From positions 186,001 to 250,000 of the forward strand of contig NZ_JIAK01000004.1 of assembly GCF_000620765.1 (NCBI RefSeq): 64,000 nt of DNA, written 5' to 3'. The position numbers were made by a program, and so were the translations under genes. Each line of letters opens with the position of its first letter. The first letter of the stretch is position 1. Positions 1-7,031 of the stretch are shown piece by piece. Under the pieces are notes generated by a model. It worked only from the letters and a program-made list of their open reading frames with translations. It had not been told where the DNA came from and made no database searches. Source of the stretch: Desulfovermiculus halophilus DSM 18834 (lineage in GTDB: Bacteria > Desulfobacterota > Desulfovibrionia > Desulfovibrionales > Desulfothermaceae).

Positions 1-443
1 CGTGCGCGCCGCCTCCAACCACCCCGGAGAGCCCGACGAATGCAAATACCTGTTGCTTCATCGTCGATTCTAGGTTTCACCATCTTCGGAAGGCTAGCCA
101 CTCTCAATTGCGCCACGAGGCCGAATCGAGTTCGCTTGCGCTGCGGCTCACACGTTTGTCAGCACGGGGCTTCAACGGGTAGGATTACTCCATCCGCTGC
201 CCGAGTGACTACATGGACAAACAGGCAATTTCCATGGTGGGCACATTTCAGCCCACAAGATTGACCAGACTTGGCCTGGCGCACCGAAGATCGCCAAGGA
301 AGCCAAGGTCCTTGGAGTTCATTGGCTACCTTTGCCGAGCAGATGCTTGCGCCATTGTCTCTTCGTGTTTACACTGACAAGCAAAGAACGTATTGTCCCT
401 GCCTCACGGCAAAATGAACCTGGGGACGCAGGGAGTGGTAACG
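1..443. other. No gene assigned at left edge
   Basis: A 74-codon frame at 40-264 has no ribosome-binding site, no recognisable motif and a low-complexity Arg/Ser/Thr composition, so I do not call it. The stretch could be the end of a mobile or repeated element that begins outside the window, but I see no inverted repeats or transposase motif. GC content and codon pattern differ from the housekeeping part of the window, in keeping with an accessory region. Confidence 0.4.
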
Positions 444-959
444 ATGATGAAGCAGACTGTGGGTAAGGCTCAATCATTACTGGAAAAGTTGTCGGAGCTT
501 AAGCGTGTCGGCAAAACTGATGAGTTTACCTTGCAGACGATTGCCAGGGAAGCCAAAGAAATAAAGGCTGAGGATCCCAAAAATTATCTTTATGTTATGG
601 GCGCGGTTGAGTGTCTACGGGAAAATGCAATTGAAATGCGAAAGCATTATCAGGCTGCCATTGAAGCTTTTGGCGGGGACGTCGTAACATATTATAATTT
701 TGCCTCGTCATTATATAGTTTGGGATATCTAGCTGAAGCAAAACATTGTGCTGAAAAAGGACTCCGGCTGGCCCCGACAAACGAAGAAATGCAAGAATTG
801 ACGGAGGACATACTGGCTGCACTCGACAGACAGATGGGGGATGAAATGGAAACAGAAACCGAAGAAGAGCTTTCAAGGTATGCCCTTTATGCAAGCGAAT
901 CCGCCTTGGCCAAGGTATGGGACGACCCGGAAGAGGATGAGGCATGGGCCGATTTGTAA
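444..959 (+). CDS. TPR-containing putative antitoxin of a MazF-like toxin
   Basis: A 171-residue acidic protein. I chose the ATG at 444 because GGGAG lies 8 bases upstream; a TTG 51 bases earlier has no such site. The middle (about residues 45-115) looks like tetratricopeptide helices, including YYNFASSLYSLGYLAEA followed by a Leu-Ala-Pro-Thr turn. The last 30 residues are of another kind: ASESALAKVW then DDPEEDEAWADL. That acidic, Trp-rich tail is the form I associate with the toxin-neutralising end of small antitoxins encoded just before PemK/MazF-like toxins. The toxin gene downstream overlaps this one by 16 bases, so the two are translationally coupled. I infer that a TPR domain replaces the usual small DNA-binding N-terminus. 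The TPR reading is moderate and the antitoxin role rests on tail and position. Confidence 0.6.
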   Translation: MMKQTVGKAQSLLEKLSELKRVGKTDEFTLQTIAREAKEIKAEDPKNYLYVMGAVECLRENAIEMRKHYQAAIEAFGGDVVTYYNFASSLYSLGYLAEAKHCAEKGLRLAPTNEEMQELTEDILAALDRQMGDEMETETEEELSRYALYASESALAKVWDDPEEDEAWADL

Positions 960-1279
960 AAGGCGATGTCGTAAGGATTCTGTTTCGCTTCTCGGATCTG
1001 AAAAATGCTAAACCAAGACCTGCCTTGGTTCTTGCCGATCTTGCCGGACAGGATTCCATTTTATGCCAGATTACGAAAAAGAGACCGACGTTTGATCAAG
1101 GCATTCAGCTTACTCGGGATTCATTCACAGACTCGCCCCTCCCGGTAATCCCCTCCTATGTTCGTCCAGCTAAGCTGTTTACAGCAGACAATTCCCTTAT
1201 AGACAAAAAAGTAGCAACCGTATCCGAAGATATCCTTAAGCAAGTTTATGAGGTGCTGAATTCCTTGTTTTCCATATAG
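944..1279 (+). CDS. MazF/PemK-like endoribonuclease toxin
   Basis: A 111-residue protein, the usual length for the PemK/MazF fold. The N-terminus KGDVVRILFRFSDL followed by KPRPALVLADL is the family's first strand pair and loop, with the conserved Arg-Pro-Ala. MazF toxins cleave single-stranded RNA and halt translation; that activity is inferred from family membership. Its start lies inside the last codons of the TPR-antitoxin gene, the normal order for such modules (antitoxin first). No second promoter is evident. Confidence 0.8.
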   Translation: MGRFVKGDVVRILFRFSDLKNAKPRPALVLADLAGQDSILCQITKKRPTFDQGIQLTRDSFTDSPLPVIPSYVRPAKLFTADNSLIDKKVATVSEDILKQVYEVLNSLFSI

Positions 1280-1346
1280 ACTGAACTCAGTTTTCGGTGT
1301 AACTTTATATGACTCAACAACCTAAGCTCTTTGCCATAATTCCTTG

Positions 1347-1450
1347 TTCCAGACCCAAAGTTTACACCATGGGCCTACCCAGCATCATATCGTGTCATTT
1401 TTCTGACCAAGGGGTAGCAAATTTTTTAAGTGAACTCAAGCCTGCTCAAA
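1347..1450. repeat. 104-bp direct repeat, copy 1
   Basis: Aligns without gaps to 4006-4109, with about 10 mismatches over 104 bases by my count. Both copies share the block TTTTTCTGACCAAGGGGTAG and end in GCCTGCTCAAA. The two copies bracket most of the AlbA_2/hsdM-remnant block. No terminal inverted repeat or transposase is seen. It could be a duplicated edge left by recombination or a fragment of a dispersed element. Confidence 0.75.
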
Positions 1451-1815
1451 TATGGTCCCCAGGGTCTCGATAAGCCCAGGATTTGAATGCTCTTTGCGGA
1501 CGCCAAGCAACTGAAGCAAAACAAGCATGAAGGTCTGAAAATGCTGTGGTCGATTCAGGGCTTGTCCAGGAAGGGCAACACTTCGCTGGCCAAGCAAACC
1601 TCGCAGTGCACACGCAGCATTTGGAGGTACGATCGTCCGGCTGGTTGCACGGATCAGGGATGCAGAGCTCCCGGCTCCGGGGTGACCGGCTGTATTCATC
1701 GTCCATTTTCAGAATGATCAGGTAAATGAACTGGTTCAGGTAGTCGCCACAGCTCATGCCCTGATCGCGGAGTATGTGGCAGAAGTCCAGACCTTGGAAG
1801 GTCCGTGGCGTTCAT
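1446..1815 (-). pseudogene. hsdM: Decayed type I methyltransferase (hsdM) 5' remnant
   Basis: Reading the minus strand from the ATG at 1815 gives MNATD, then in shifted frames SKVW and FCHILRDQGMSCGDY, then LNQFIYLIILKMDDEYSR. This order matches the conserved N-terminus of HsdM subunits (SKVW, LRD-G, Y-LFLKM-DE). At least two small frameshifts lie in the first 15 codons and recognisable similarity ends after about 45 codons. The start overlaps the TGA of the AlbA_2 gene in an ATGA arrangement, so it was probably the next gene of that operon before being truncated. The rest of the stretch, down to the direct repeat, has open frames that I cannot assign. Confidence 0.6.
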
Positions 1816-3728
1816 TCTTGCTCCTTGGTGGCCATATAGGCTTGGTCCGGGCGATTCGGCTCACCTGGAAACCGGTATCGCACGAGGTTCTCGGCGAGCA
1901 GGGGGGCGATGTGCTGACGATGCAGATAGTCCCGGCGGCGCTTTAAAAGAACCGCCAGCTCGCTGGCTCCGTAGGGTCGAAGGGCGCAAAGCGCTTGTAT
2001 GAGTCGTGGTATCTGTTGTGGATCACGGCTGCGCTGCCCGATGCGTTCCAGCTCGCTTCTAAGCTCATCTGGCAATTCGGCCAGGAGTTGCTCACGGTAC
2101 GTCTGCTCGGATGCCCCTCCCCCGGACTCCTGTGATAAGGCTTCAGACTCCTGTGATAAGGCTTCAGACTCCTGTGATAAGGCTTCAGACTCCTGTGATA
2201 AGCCAGAGAACAGGATGCCCTCTTCTCCGTTCGATAGGCCGCTCAGCTCCTTACCAGGGACATAGTAGGTCGCCGCCCCCCGGGGGACCTGATCAATGAG
2301 CATCAGATCCCTCAGGTGGATCAGTCGCTGGCTGGCGGCCAGGGTGTCGACCCGGTTCAAGTCGCGGTAATCAGAGTTGGTGATGCGACCGGTCTCCCGA
2401 ATGAAAATCAGCGCTCGTTGCTCATCCTCGCCCAGCCCAAGGTGCCGGAAACGTCCCAACCACTCGATATCGGCTTCGCCCAAAAAATGGTGGAACAGAT
2501 AAGTCGCCGAAAACTGATCGTTGTGGCGGTCCGAATCGAAGCTCGGCGGGGAGAGCCCGGCCTCCTCCATCAGCCGCCGCATGACGCGAATCCCGCTGCC
2601 CTTGGTCTCCGCCAGCCCCATTTCGTGCAACACCGAGGCGATCACCGGGTTCCGCCACTGCGAGCCCGGCTCACCCAAATTCTCCAGCGCCTTCAGAGAG
2701 TACCCCGGGTTCTGCACCTCCAGCCGGTTGCTGTAGCGCAGCAACTGGATGGGCTGCTGGCGCTGGTAGTTGCGGTGCATCACTGCGTTTACCACCGCCT
2801 CGCGCACTACCTTAGTCGGCAGTACCGTCTTCTCTCCCCGTCGTATCTCCCCTTCCGGCAGTCGAAAAGCCCGCGGCAGATCGTCCAGCACCGCTGCAGT
2901 TGACCGCTGGATCAGCCGGGGCAGGGTGTCACGCAGATCCAGGGTGGTAAAGCGGTTGTGCGGATCCTCGATCCACTCCTTGCCTGGGATGCGAACATAG
3001 TCCACCCGGTTGGCGGGGAACAGCCGTCGCAGCGCCCCCCGCCGACCAAACAACAGCACACCGGCCACTGTGGGGCGCGACTGCCCGGATTTGCGGGCAA
3101 CAGCGCCCAGCGCCTCCAGGAGTTCGTCATCGGAAAAGCTTAATTCCTCCGCCGTCGGATTCACGGCACGACGGGCATCCCGGTAGTACTCGATGGCATC
3201 CGGGTCGATGTCATCCAGGCTGGCATCTGAGACGATCGTGGCATCAAAACTTTGGCTGGACCGACCCTGATACAGTTCTGCCAGATCGTCCTGGTTACAA
3301 CGGTAGTCGCCGCTGGGGCCGCGCCGCCAGGCCGAGCGCGGCAGGGGCTTGTTGGCAAAATATATGGGGCGAGAAGCCGGGTCGACCTCAGGCACTTCCA
3401 CCAGAATCACTGTGCCCTCGTCCACCGTCTCCGCCCGCGCCTGAATCCGTACCGGCACATTGAAGACACCGGCGCACTGGGAATGCAGGTCTCCCAGCAG
3501 CTTGTCCGGATCGGCGACACCGGTCACCCTGTAGTCACCGGGCGTATCCGAGGCCTTCACCACACCCAGCAACAGCCAGCCACCGCCCAGGCCCGGCTCG
3601 TTTGCAAAGGCGCAGACCGTTTCCAACAGGGACTCGCCAATGGCCGAGGCCCGTTTGGCCTCAATGCGGTCTGACTCGTCGATTTGCCGGAGCTGCTCAA
3701 GGACGGCCTGGGCCGTGACCTGCTTCAT
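1812..3728 (-). CDS. AlbA_2-domain ATP-binding protein
   Basis: A 638-residue protein. Residues about 12-150 look like the Schlafen-type AlbA_2 domain (ESDRIEAKRASAIGESLLET, then ANEPGLGGGWLLLGV). Residues about 310-410 look like a GHKL-type ATPase half (VVREAVVNAVMHRNYQ, then LRYSNRLEVQNPG). The C-terminus has winged-helix character. Such proteins are often called RecG-related regulators and frequently sit in type I restriction loci; here the neighbour at 1815 is an hsdM remnant. A linker near residue 510-535 is built of a repeated 7-residue unit (ALSQESE). Both neighbours overlap it by ATGA, so it is the middle gene of a three-gene operon. Its function is unknown, and with hsdM broken it may be an orphan. 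Confidence 0.7.
   Translation of the reverse strand: MKQVTAQAVLEQLRQIDESDRIEAKRASAIGESLLETVCAFANEPGLGGGWLLLGVVKASDTPGDYRVTGVADPDKLLGDLHSQCAGVFNVPVRIQARAETVDEGTVILVEVPEVDPASRPIYFANKPLPRSAWRRGPSGDYRCNQDDLAELYQGRSSQSFDATIVSDASLDDIDPDAIEYYRDARRAVNPTAEELSFSDDELLEALGAVARKSGQSRPTVAGVLLFGRRGALRRLFPANRVDYVRIPGKEWIEDPHNRFTTLDLRDTLPRLIQRSTAAVLDDLPRAFRLPEGEIRRGEKTVLPTKVVREAVVNAVMHRNYQRQQPIQLLRYSNRLEVQNPGYSLKALENLGEPGSQWRNPVIASVLHEMGLAETKGSGIRVMRRLMEEAGLSPPSFDSDRHNDQFSATYLFHHFLGEADIEWLGRFRHLGLGEDEQRALIFIRETGRITNSDYRDLNRVDTLAASQRLIHLRDLMLIDQVPRGAATYYVPGKELSGLSNGEEGILFSGLSQESEALSQESEALSQESEALSQESGGGASEQTYREQLLAELPDELRSELERIGQRSRDPQQIPRLIQALCALRPYGASELAVLLKRRRDYLHRQHIAPLLAENLVRYRFPGEPNRPDQAYMATKEQE
2125..2202. 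repeat. 21-bp in-frame tandem repeat in AlbA_2 gene
   Basis: Three complete 21-base units (2125-2145, 2146-2166, 2167-2187) and a 15-base partial fourth, identical to each other. On the coding (minus) strand each unit encodes ALSQESE. The unit is a multiple of three, so copy-number changes keep the frame. Identical codons in every copy point to recent slippage. Confidence 0.9.
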
Positions 3729-3982
3729 GCCACCCCCCTCGTTTTTAGTCTGCCGCTTGGAGACCGGACCAGATCCCAGTAGCGGGCAACGCGCCCGATG
3801 AGCTCAAATAAGGACTGGATGAACGGAGAATCGATCTGCCCTTGAGCTGCCAGATCCAGGATGGACAGGAGAAGACAGGGATTATGCGGGGCGCGAATAT
3901 CAGGTGTCAGTAGCCGGAGGTGGGTAGTCCGAAACCGCTGGCCTGTGAAAAGAAGATGGGTCGGCTGATGCAGAGAGTCCAT
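3725..3982 (-). CDS. Small protein resembling N-terminus of HNH-type nuclease
   Basis: An 85-residue frame if started at the ATG at 3982; the frame stays open to 4024. The segment NPCLLLSILDLAAQGQIDSP followed by LFELIGRVARYWDLV resembles the start of HNH or restriction-associated proteins that begin with LLLAVLD-GEI and a RYW motif. No HNH catalytic residues follow, because the frame stops at 3725, overlapping the AlbA_2 start by ATGA. No good ribosome-binding site precedes the start. It is either a truncated gene that still couples translation to the next one or a small operon partner. The family assignment is weak. Confidence 0.4.
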   Translation of the reverse strand: MDSLHQPTHLLFTGQRFRTTHLRLLTPDIRAPHNPCLLLSILDLAAQGQIDSPFIQSLFELIGRVARYWDLVRSPSGRLKTRGVA

Positions 3983-4005
3983 GCAGAAGGCAGCCCCGGA
4001 CAAAA

Positions 4006-4109
4006 TTCCAGACCCACAGCTCACGCCACGGGCCTACGCAGCATCACGTCATGTCATTTTTCTGACCAAGGGGTAGCAAATTTCTTAAGTGAACTCAAGC
4101 CTGCTCAAA
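4006..4109. repeat. 104-bp direct repeat, copy 2
   Basis: Second copy of the repeat at 1347-1450, same orientation and no gaps. It overlaps the upstream flank of the small HNH-like frame. The two copies delimit about 2.55 kb holding the AlbA_2 gene and the hsdM remnant. Confidence 0.75.
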
Positions 4110-4322
4110 CAGGCTCTGCCCGGATCACGCAGGTCCTGCCCGATCATCCCCAGAGCATAGAACGCTTTCTGCAGTTCACCACCCAATACGCTCCAGGATG
4201 CGAAATCAGCCCCAAGCTCTCCTCCTTATCCGGGGCCGCCCGTCACGCATCACCCCTCTACGAAATCAACCCGGCCGTGTTCAGAACTGGACAGTGAAAG
4301 TCCGGCCCCTTGCCTTCACTCT
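4110..4322. other. Intergenic remnant with methyltransferase-like 3' end
   Basis: No intact gene. On the minus strand, just past the stop of the chimeric gene at 4323, a segment around 4266-4300 reads ACTGTCCAGTTCTGA and then continues into a 19-base match with 5747-5765. The matching place at 5762 is the true stop of the FKBP-methyltransferase gene (GGTCCAGGCCTGA). This may be the 3' end of a lost methyltransferase-type gene. Confidence 0.4.
4266..4284. repeat. 19-bp repeat shared with 5747-5765
   Basis: Identical 19 bases (TCAACCCGGCCGTGTTCAG) occur here and at 5747-5765, followed in both by a partly matching CTGGAC stretch. The second copy covers the stop codon of the FKBP-methyltransferase gene. 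The copies lie on either side of the chimeric gene and the ferredoxin gene. Confidence 0.7.
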
Positions 4323-5375
4323 TTACTCACTTCGTTTTTCCTCTGAACCGACTTTGTGCACTGCACACATAAAGGTCCGGGCCGCTGGAGTGCAGGTGAT
4401 GGGGTCTCGCTGTTCATCATCGGTCAGGTTGTTCAGGCTGGCTTCCGGGTCTATGTCCCCCCACCCCCAGGCAATGAGCACCGATCCCGGATGGACCCGG
4501 TCCGTGATCCTAGCCTTCATCCGGATACTTCCTCTGGGGGTCTGCACCTGGACCAAGTCCTGAGCACCAATACCTTTGGCCCGGGCATCATCTGCATGCA
4601 GCTCCACGTATCCTTCGGGTTCCCTTTGGATCAAAGAGGGGATGGTGTGGAACTGAGTGTGGGTGAAGCGATTGGTCCGTTCCCCGCTGATCCCGATGAA
4701 AGCCTGACCTGGGATCTGTCCGGCAAAGCTGATGGGCTCCCCCGGTTCAGCATGGAGAAATGGAACCGGAGAGTGGCCGTTATCCGCAAGTCGCTGGGAA
4801 TAGAACTCCACCTTCCCGGAAGGGGTGGCAAAACCCTGCTTTTCGTGTTTGGCAAATTCCAAAGGCTCGGCTCGGAGCCCGCTTGGGTTCTGGCGCAGGG
4901 CCTGGACGGTGATCCCTGAGGGGGCAAGCTGTTCATCAATGGCCTCTTCCACCGAGCCCCAGGGGAACTCCCGGTCCAGGCCCAGGACAAAGTCACATTT
5001 CTGGGCCATTTCAAAGGCGAATCTGCCCACGGCGGATCCGATGTCCAGGCAGATCCCCAAATGGGGTTGCATGAGCTGGCCCCATTGATCATAGGCGTCA
5101 GAGGCCTGCTCCTCCTGGAGGATATCCCCATAGTGACTCCAGAGATAGGAGGAGACCACAGCGGATTGTTCATATTTGGAAGGCGAGCGCTGTGCGCGTC
5201 CAGGGTCAAGGTCGGCCACGCCGTCGCGAATCAAAAAGACCTCAGCACATCTGGAACAGGTCAGTTGACCCTGGATGACGTCTTCGTCTAAAATCTTTTC
5301 CACGTGAAGTGACAGCTCATTTTCCTGGGGAAGACAGGCAGGGCAAATGAGCATGTCCACGAGCGTTTTTTTCAT
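4323..5375 (-). CDS. Chimeric frame: Trm112-like methyltransferase N-terminus joined to molybdopterin-oxidoreductase C-terminus
   Basis: A 350-residue open frame with two unrelated halves. Residues 1-134 begin with a Trm112-like zinc ribbon (CPAC at 11-14, CSRC at 40-43) and enter a SAM-dependent methyltransferase fold (CLDIGSAVGRFAFEMA at about 109). After about residue 135 the fold breaks off and the sequence becomes the C-terminal part of a molybdopterin oxidoreductase: EEAIDEQLAPSG, GFATPSGKVEFYS, then the dinucleotide-binding domain with YVELHADDARAKGI and VLIAWGWGD. The Mo ligand and Fe-S regions of such an enzyme are absent, and so is most of the methyltransferase. I infer an illegitimate in-frame fusion, probably non-functional. 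It is listed as CDS because the frame is open and has a normal start. Confidence 0.7.
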   Translation of the reverse strand: MKKTLVDMLICPACLPQENELSLHVEKILDEDVIQGQLTCSRCAEVFLIRDGVADLDPGRAQRSPSKYEQSAVVSSYLWSHYGDILQEEQASDAYDQWGQLMQPHLGICLDIGSAVGRFAFEMAQKCDFVLGLDREFPWGSVEEAIDEQLAPSGITVQALRQNPSGLRAEPLEFAKHEKQGFATPSGKVEFYSQRLADNGHSPVPFLHAEPGEPISFAGQIPGQAFIGISGERTNRFTHTQFHTIPSLIQREPEGYVELHADDARAKGIGAQDLVQVQTPRGSIRMKARITDRVHPGSVLIAWGWGDIDPEASLNNLTDDEQRDPITCTPAARTFMCAVHKVGSEEKRSE

Positions 5376-5510
5376 CCTCGTTTCCTAAGGATTGGTGTAA
5401 GCTGAATCGAGCCAGAGTTCGACATAAGCTGATCAACAACAATTAGCTCTAGCTTGTCAAGCCGTGTCAGGAAATACTCTGGAAGAGAATCTCTCACATT
5501 GGGAGGAGTT

Positions 5511-5705
5511 ATGAAAGTCAAAATCGATTATGACTTGTGCATGGGAGATCGGAACTGCAACAAGGTCTGTCCGGATGTATTTCAGTATGATGAAGATCAG
5601 CTGATCTCTCGAGTATTGGTGGATAAAGTCCCTGCGGACCAGAAGGAGCTGGTCCGCAAAGCAGCCAGAGAATGCGCCCCAGGGGCGATAATCGTCGAAG
5701 AGTAA
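5511..5705 (+). CDS. Small single-cluster ferredoxin, Asp-ligand type
   Basis: A 64-residue protein started at the ATG at 5511, behind an excellent GGGAGGAG. Cluster residues are C10, D13, C16, C20 and C55 (CMGDRNCNKVCPDVF, then CAPGA). Asp-13 stands where most bacterial ferredoxins have the second Cys. The same pattern (C-x2-D-x2-C-x3-CP) is known from Pyrococcus furiosus ferredoxin, where Asp can ligate a [4Fe-4S] cluster or be left free in a [3Fe-4S] form. It probably carries electrons in the cytoplasm; the partner is unknown. korAB lies about 2.7 kb downstream on the same strand, separated by two minus-strand genes. Confidence 0.9.
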   Translation: MKVKIDYDLCMGDRNCNKVCPDVFQYDEDQLISRVLVDKVPADQKELVRKAARECAPGAIIVEE

Positions 5706-5746
5706 GCAGGTTCCTTATATGTTCGACAGGCAAGGCTGAACAGAGT

Positions 5747-5765
5747 TCAACCCGGCCGTGTTCAG
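5747..5765. repeat. 19-bp repeat shared with 4266-4284
   Basis: Second copy of the 19-base match; it contains the stop codon (5762-5764) of the FKBP-methyltransferase gene. Confidence 0.7.
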
Positions 5766-6973
5766 GCCTGGACCGTGCCGGTGACCACATACACCGGGTC
5801 GCTGGTCCACAGCTGGCCGTAGTACTTATCCTCCGGAGGCCGCCACCAATTGCGCACCGAGGTTGTTTCCAGCTGCGTAAAGCCCTCATCCCGGAGCAGA
5901 ATCTCCAGAACCAGCCCCAGGCGCTCAAACTCGTGCAGGGTGGTCCACAGCCCGGTGACCTTGGGCGGGAACCAGCGGTTGGAAAAACTGAGGACCACCC
6001 GGCCCCCGGGTCGAAGGACGCGCCTGATCTGGGCTATAAAGACCTGCGGCCGGATCACGTATTCAATGGACAGACTGCAGACAACCAGATCAAAAGATGC
6101 GTCTGGAAAAGGCAGCTCCGGACAGGCATTGAGGTCATGGACCACATGGTGGTCCAATGCCGGGTTGGCCTCCAGCTCCTCCTGGTTCATCCCCAGCCCG
6201 GTGACCTCCAGATCCATGCGTTTCGGGAAATGAGAGTACACGCTGCTCATGACATCCAGAACCTGCATGCCGGGAAGGAGAAAGCGGGAGTACTCCGCCT
6301 GCAGATGCTCCCTGGCCTGGGCGTCCACATGGCCGACCATCCTGGGCCGGGCATAGAATGCGGCATCCTGCTCCTCATCTTCCCGGAGCAGGGGCTCCTG
6401 CAGTTCAAAGTCAGTGGGATGCTCCCCCCAGCGGGCCTGCATCCCGGGGCCCTTGTCCCCCATCTCCTCCACCCACACCGAGCACCTGCCGCCTACATCC
6501 CCGTCCTTGACCGCCACATTATGTACATATGCGGATATGGACAGGGGACAGTCGGCCAAGGGATGGCTCATGTCCGCGGTAAACTCATTGCCCTCCAGGC
6601 CAATGACCCGGAAGGGAAATACATTTTCCGGATAGATGCCCACCAGGTCGCTTAAGAAGCCCTGGGGATAAAATCGGCCGAATCTGGGTCCGGATATCGG
6701 CTGTCCCCGCAGAGGGGGCTTGAAGGTAGAGCGGGACAGAGAGCGGACATCGCGTGCCTTCCTGGCCGGGACAGCTTCCCCCGGTCCATACTCCATGCGG
6801 ACTGTATCCCCGATGCTTCGGCCTATCAGGGCTTCTTCCATTCCCGGGGGGAAGAAATCGCGCCAAATATTCACCTTTTTGGCCAGAAACCGCTCCCGGT
6901 GACTGGCCTGGGAGCTTGTCCATTCCAGCTCAAACTCCAAGGTGGCAAAACATCTTTTGTCTATTCGGGTCAT
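5762..6973 (-). CDS. FKBP-like domain fused to SAM-dependent methyltransferase
   Basis: About 403 residues from the ATG at 6973; a TTG 15 bases earlier is also possible. The first 170 residues resemble an FKBP/SlyD-type prolyl isomerase: an opening beta strand, FFPPGMEEALIGRSIGDTVR, and later LEGNEFTADMSHPLAD. This is the 'NPLAG' position of SlyD-like proteins. The C-terminal 200 residues are a class I methyltransferase (GMQVLDVMSSVYSHFP, LPFPDASFDLVVCSLSIEYV, RVLRPGGRVVLSFSN). The methylated substrate is unknown. The gene stands alone, facing the ferredoxin gene convergently. Confidence 0.7.
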   Translation of the reverse strand: MTRIDKRCFATLEFELEWTSSQASHRERFLAKKVNIWRDFFPPGMEEALIGRSIGDTVRMEYGPGEAVPARKARDVRSLSRSTFKPPLRGQPISGPRFGRFYPQGFLSDLVGIYPENVFPFRVIGLEGNEFTADMSHPLADCPLSISAYVHNVAVKDGDVGGRCSVWVEEMGDKGPGMQARWGEHPTDFELQEPLLREDEEQDAAFYARPRMVGHVDAQAREHLQAEYSRFLLPGMQVLDVMSSVYSHFPKRMDLEVTGLGMNQEELEANPALDHHVVHDLNACPELPFPDASFDLVVCSLSIEYVIRPQVFIAQIRRVLRPGGRVVLSFSNRWFPPKVTGLWTTLHEFERLGLVLEILLRDEGFTQLETTSVRNWWRPPEDKYYGQLWTSDPVYVVTGTVQA

Positions 6974-7031
6974 AACCAGGGCCCTCAATGGATACAGGTT
7001 TGCTCACAACAGATGGATGCCGCCTTGCGGA

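Noticed and set aside
40-264. A 74-codon frame at the left edge
   Set aside because: No ribosome-binding site, no domain, Arg/Ser/Thr-rich low complexity; may be part of a repeated element but I cannot show it.
2125-2202. Possible CRISPR array
   Set aside because: The units are directly adjacent 21-mers without spacers and stay in frame inside a gene, so this is a coding tandem repeat.
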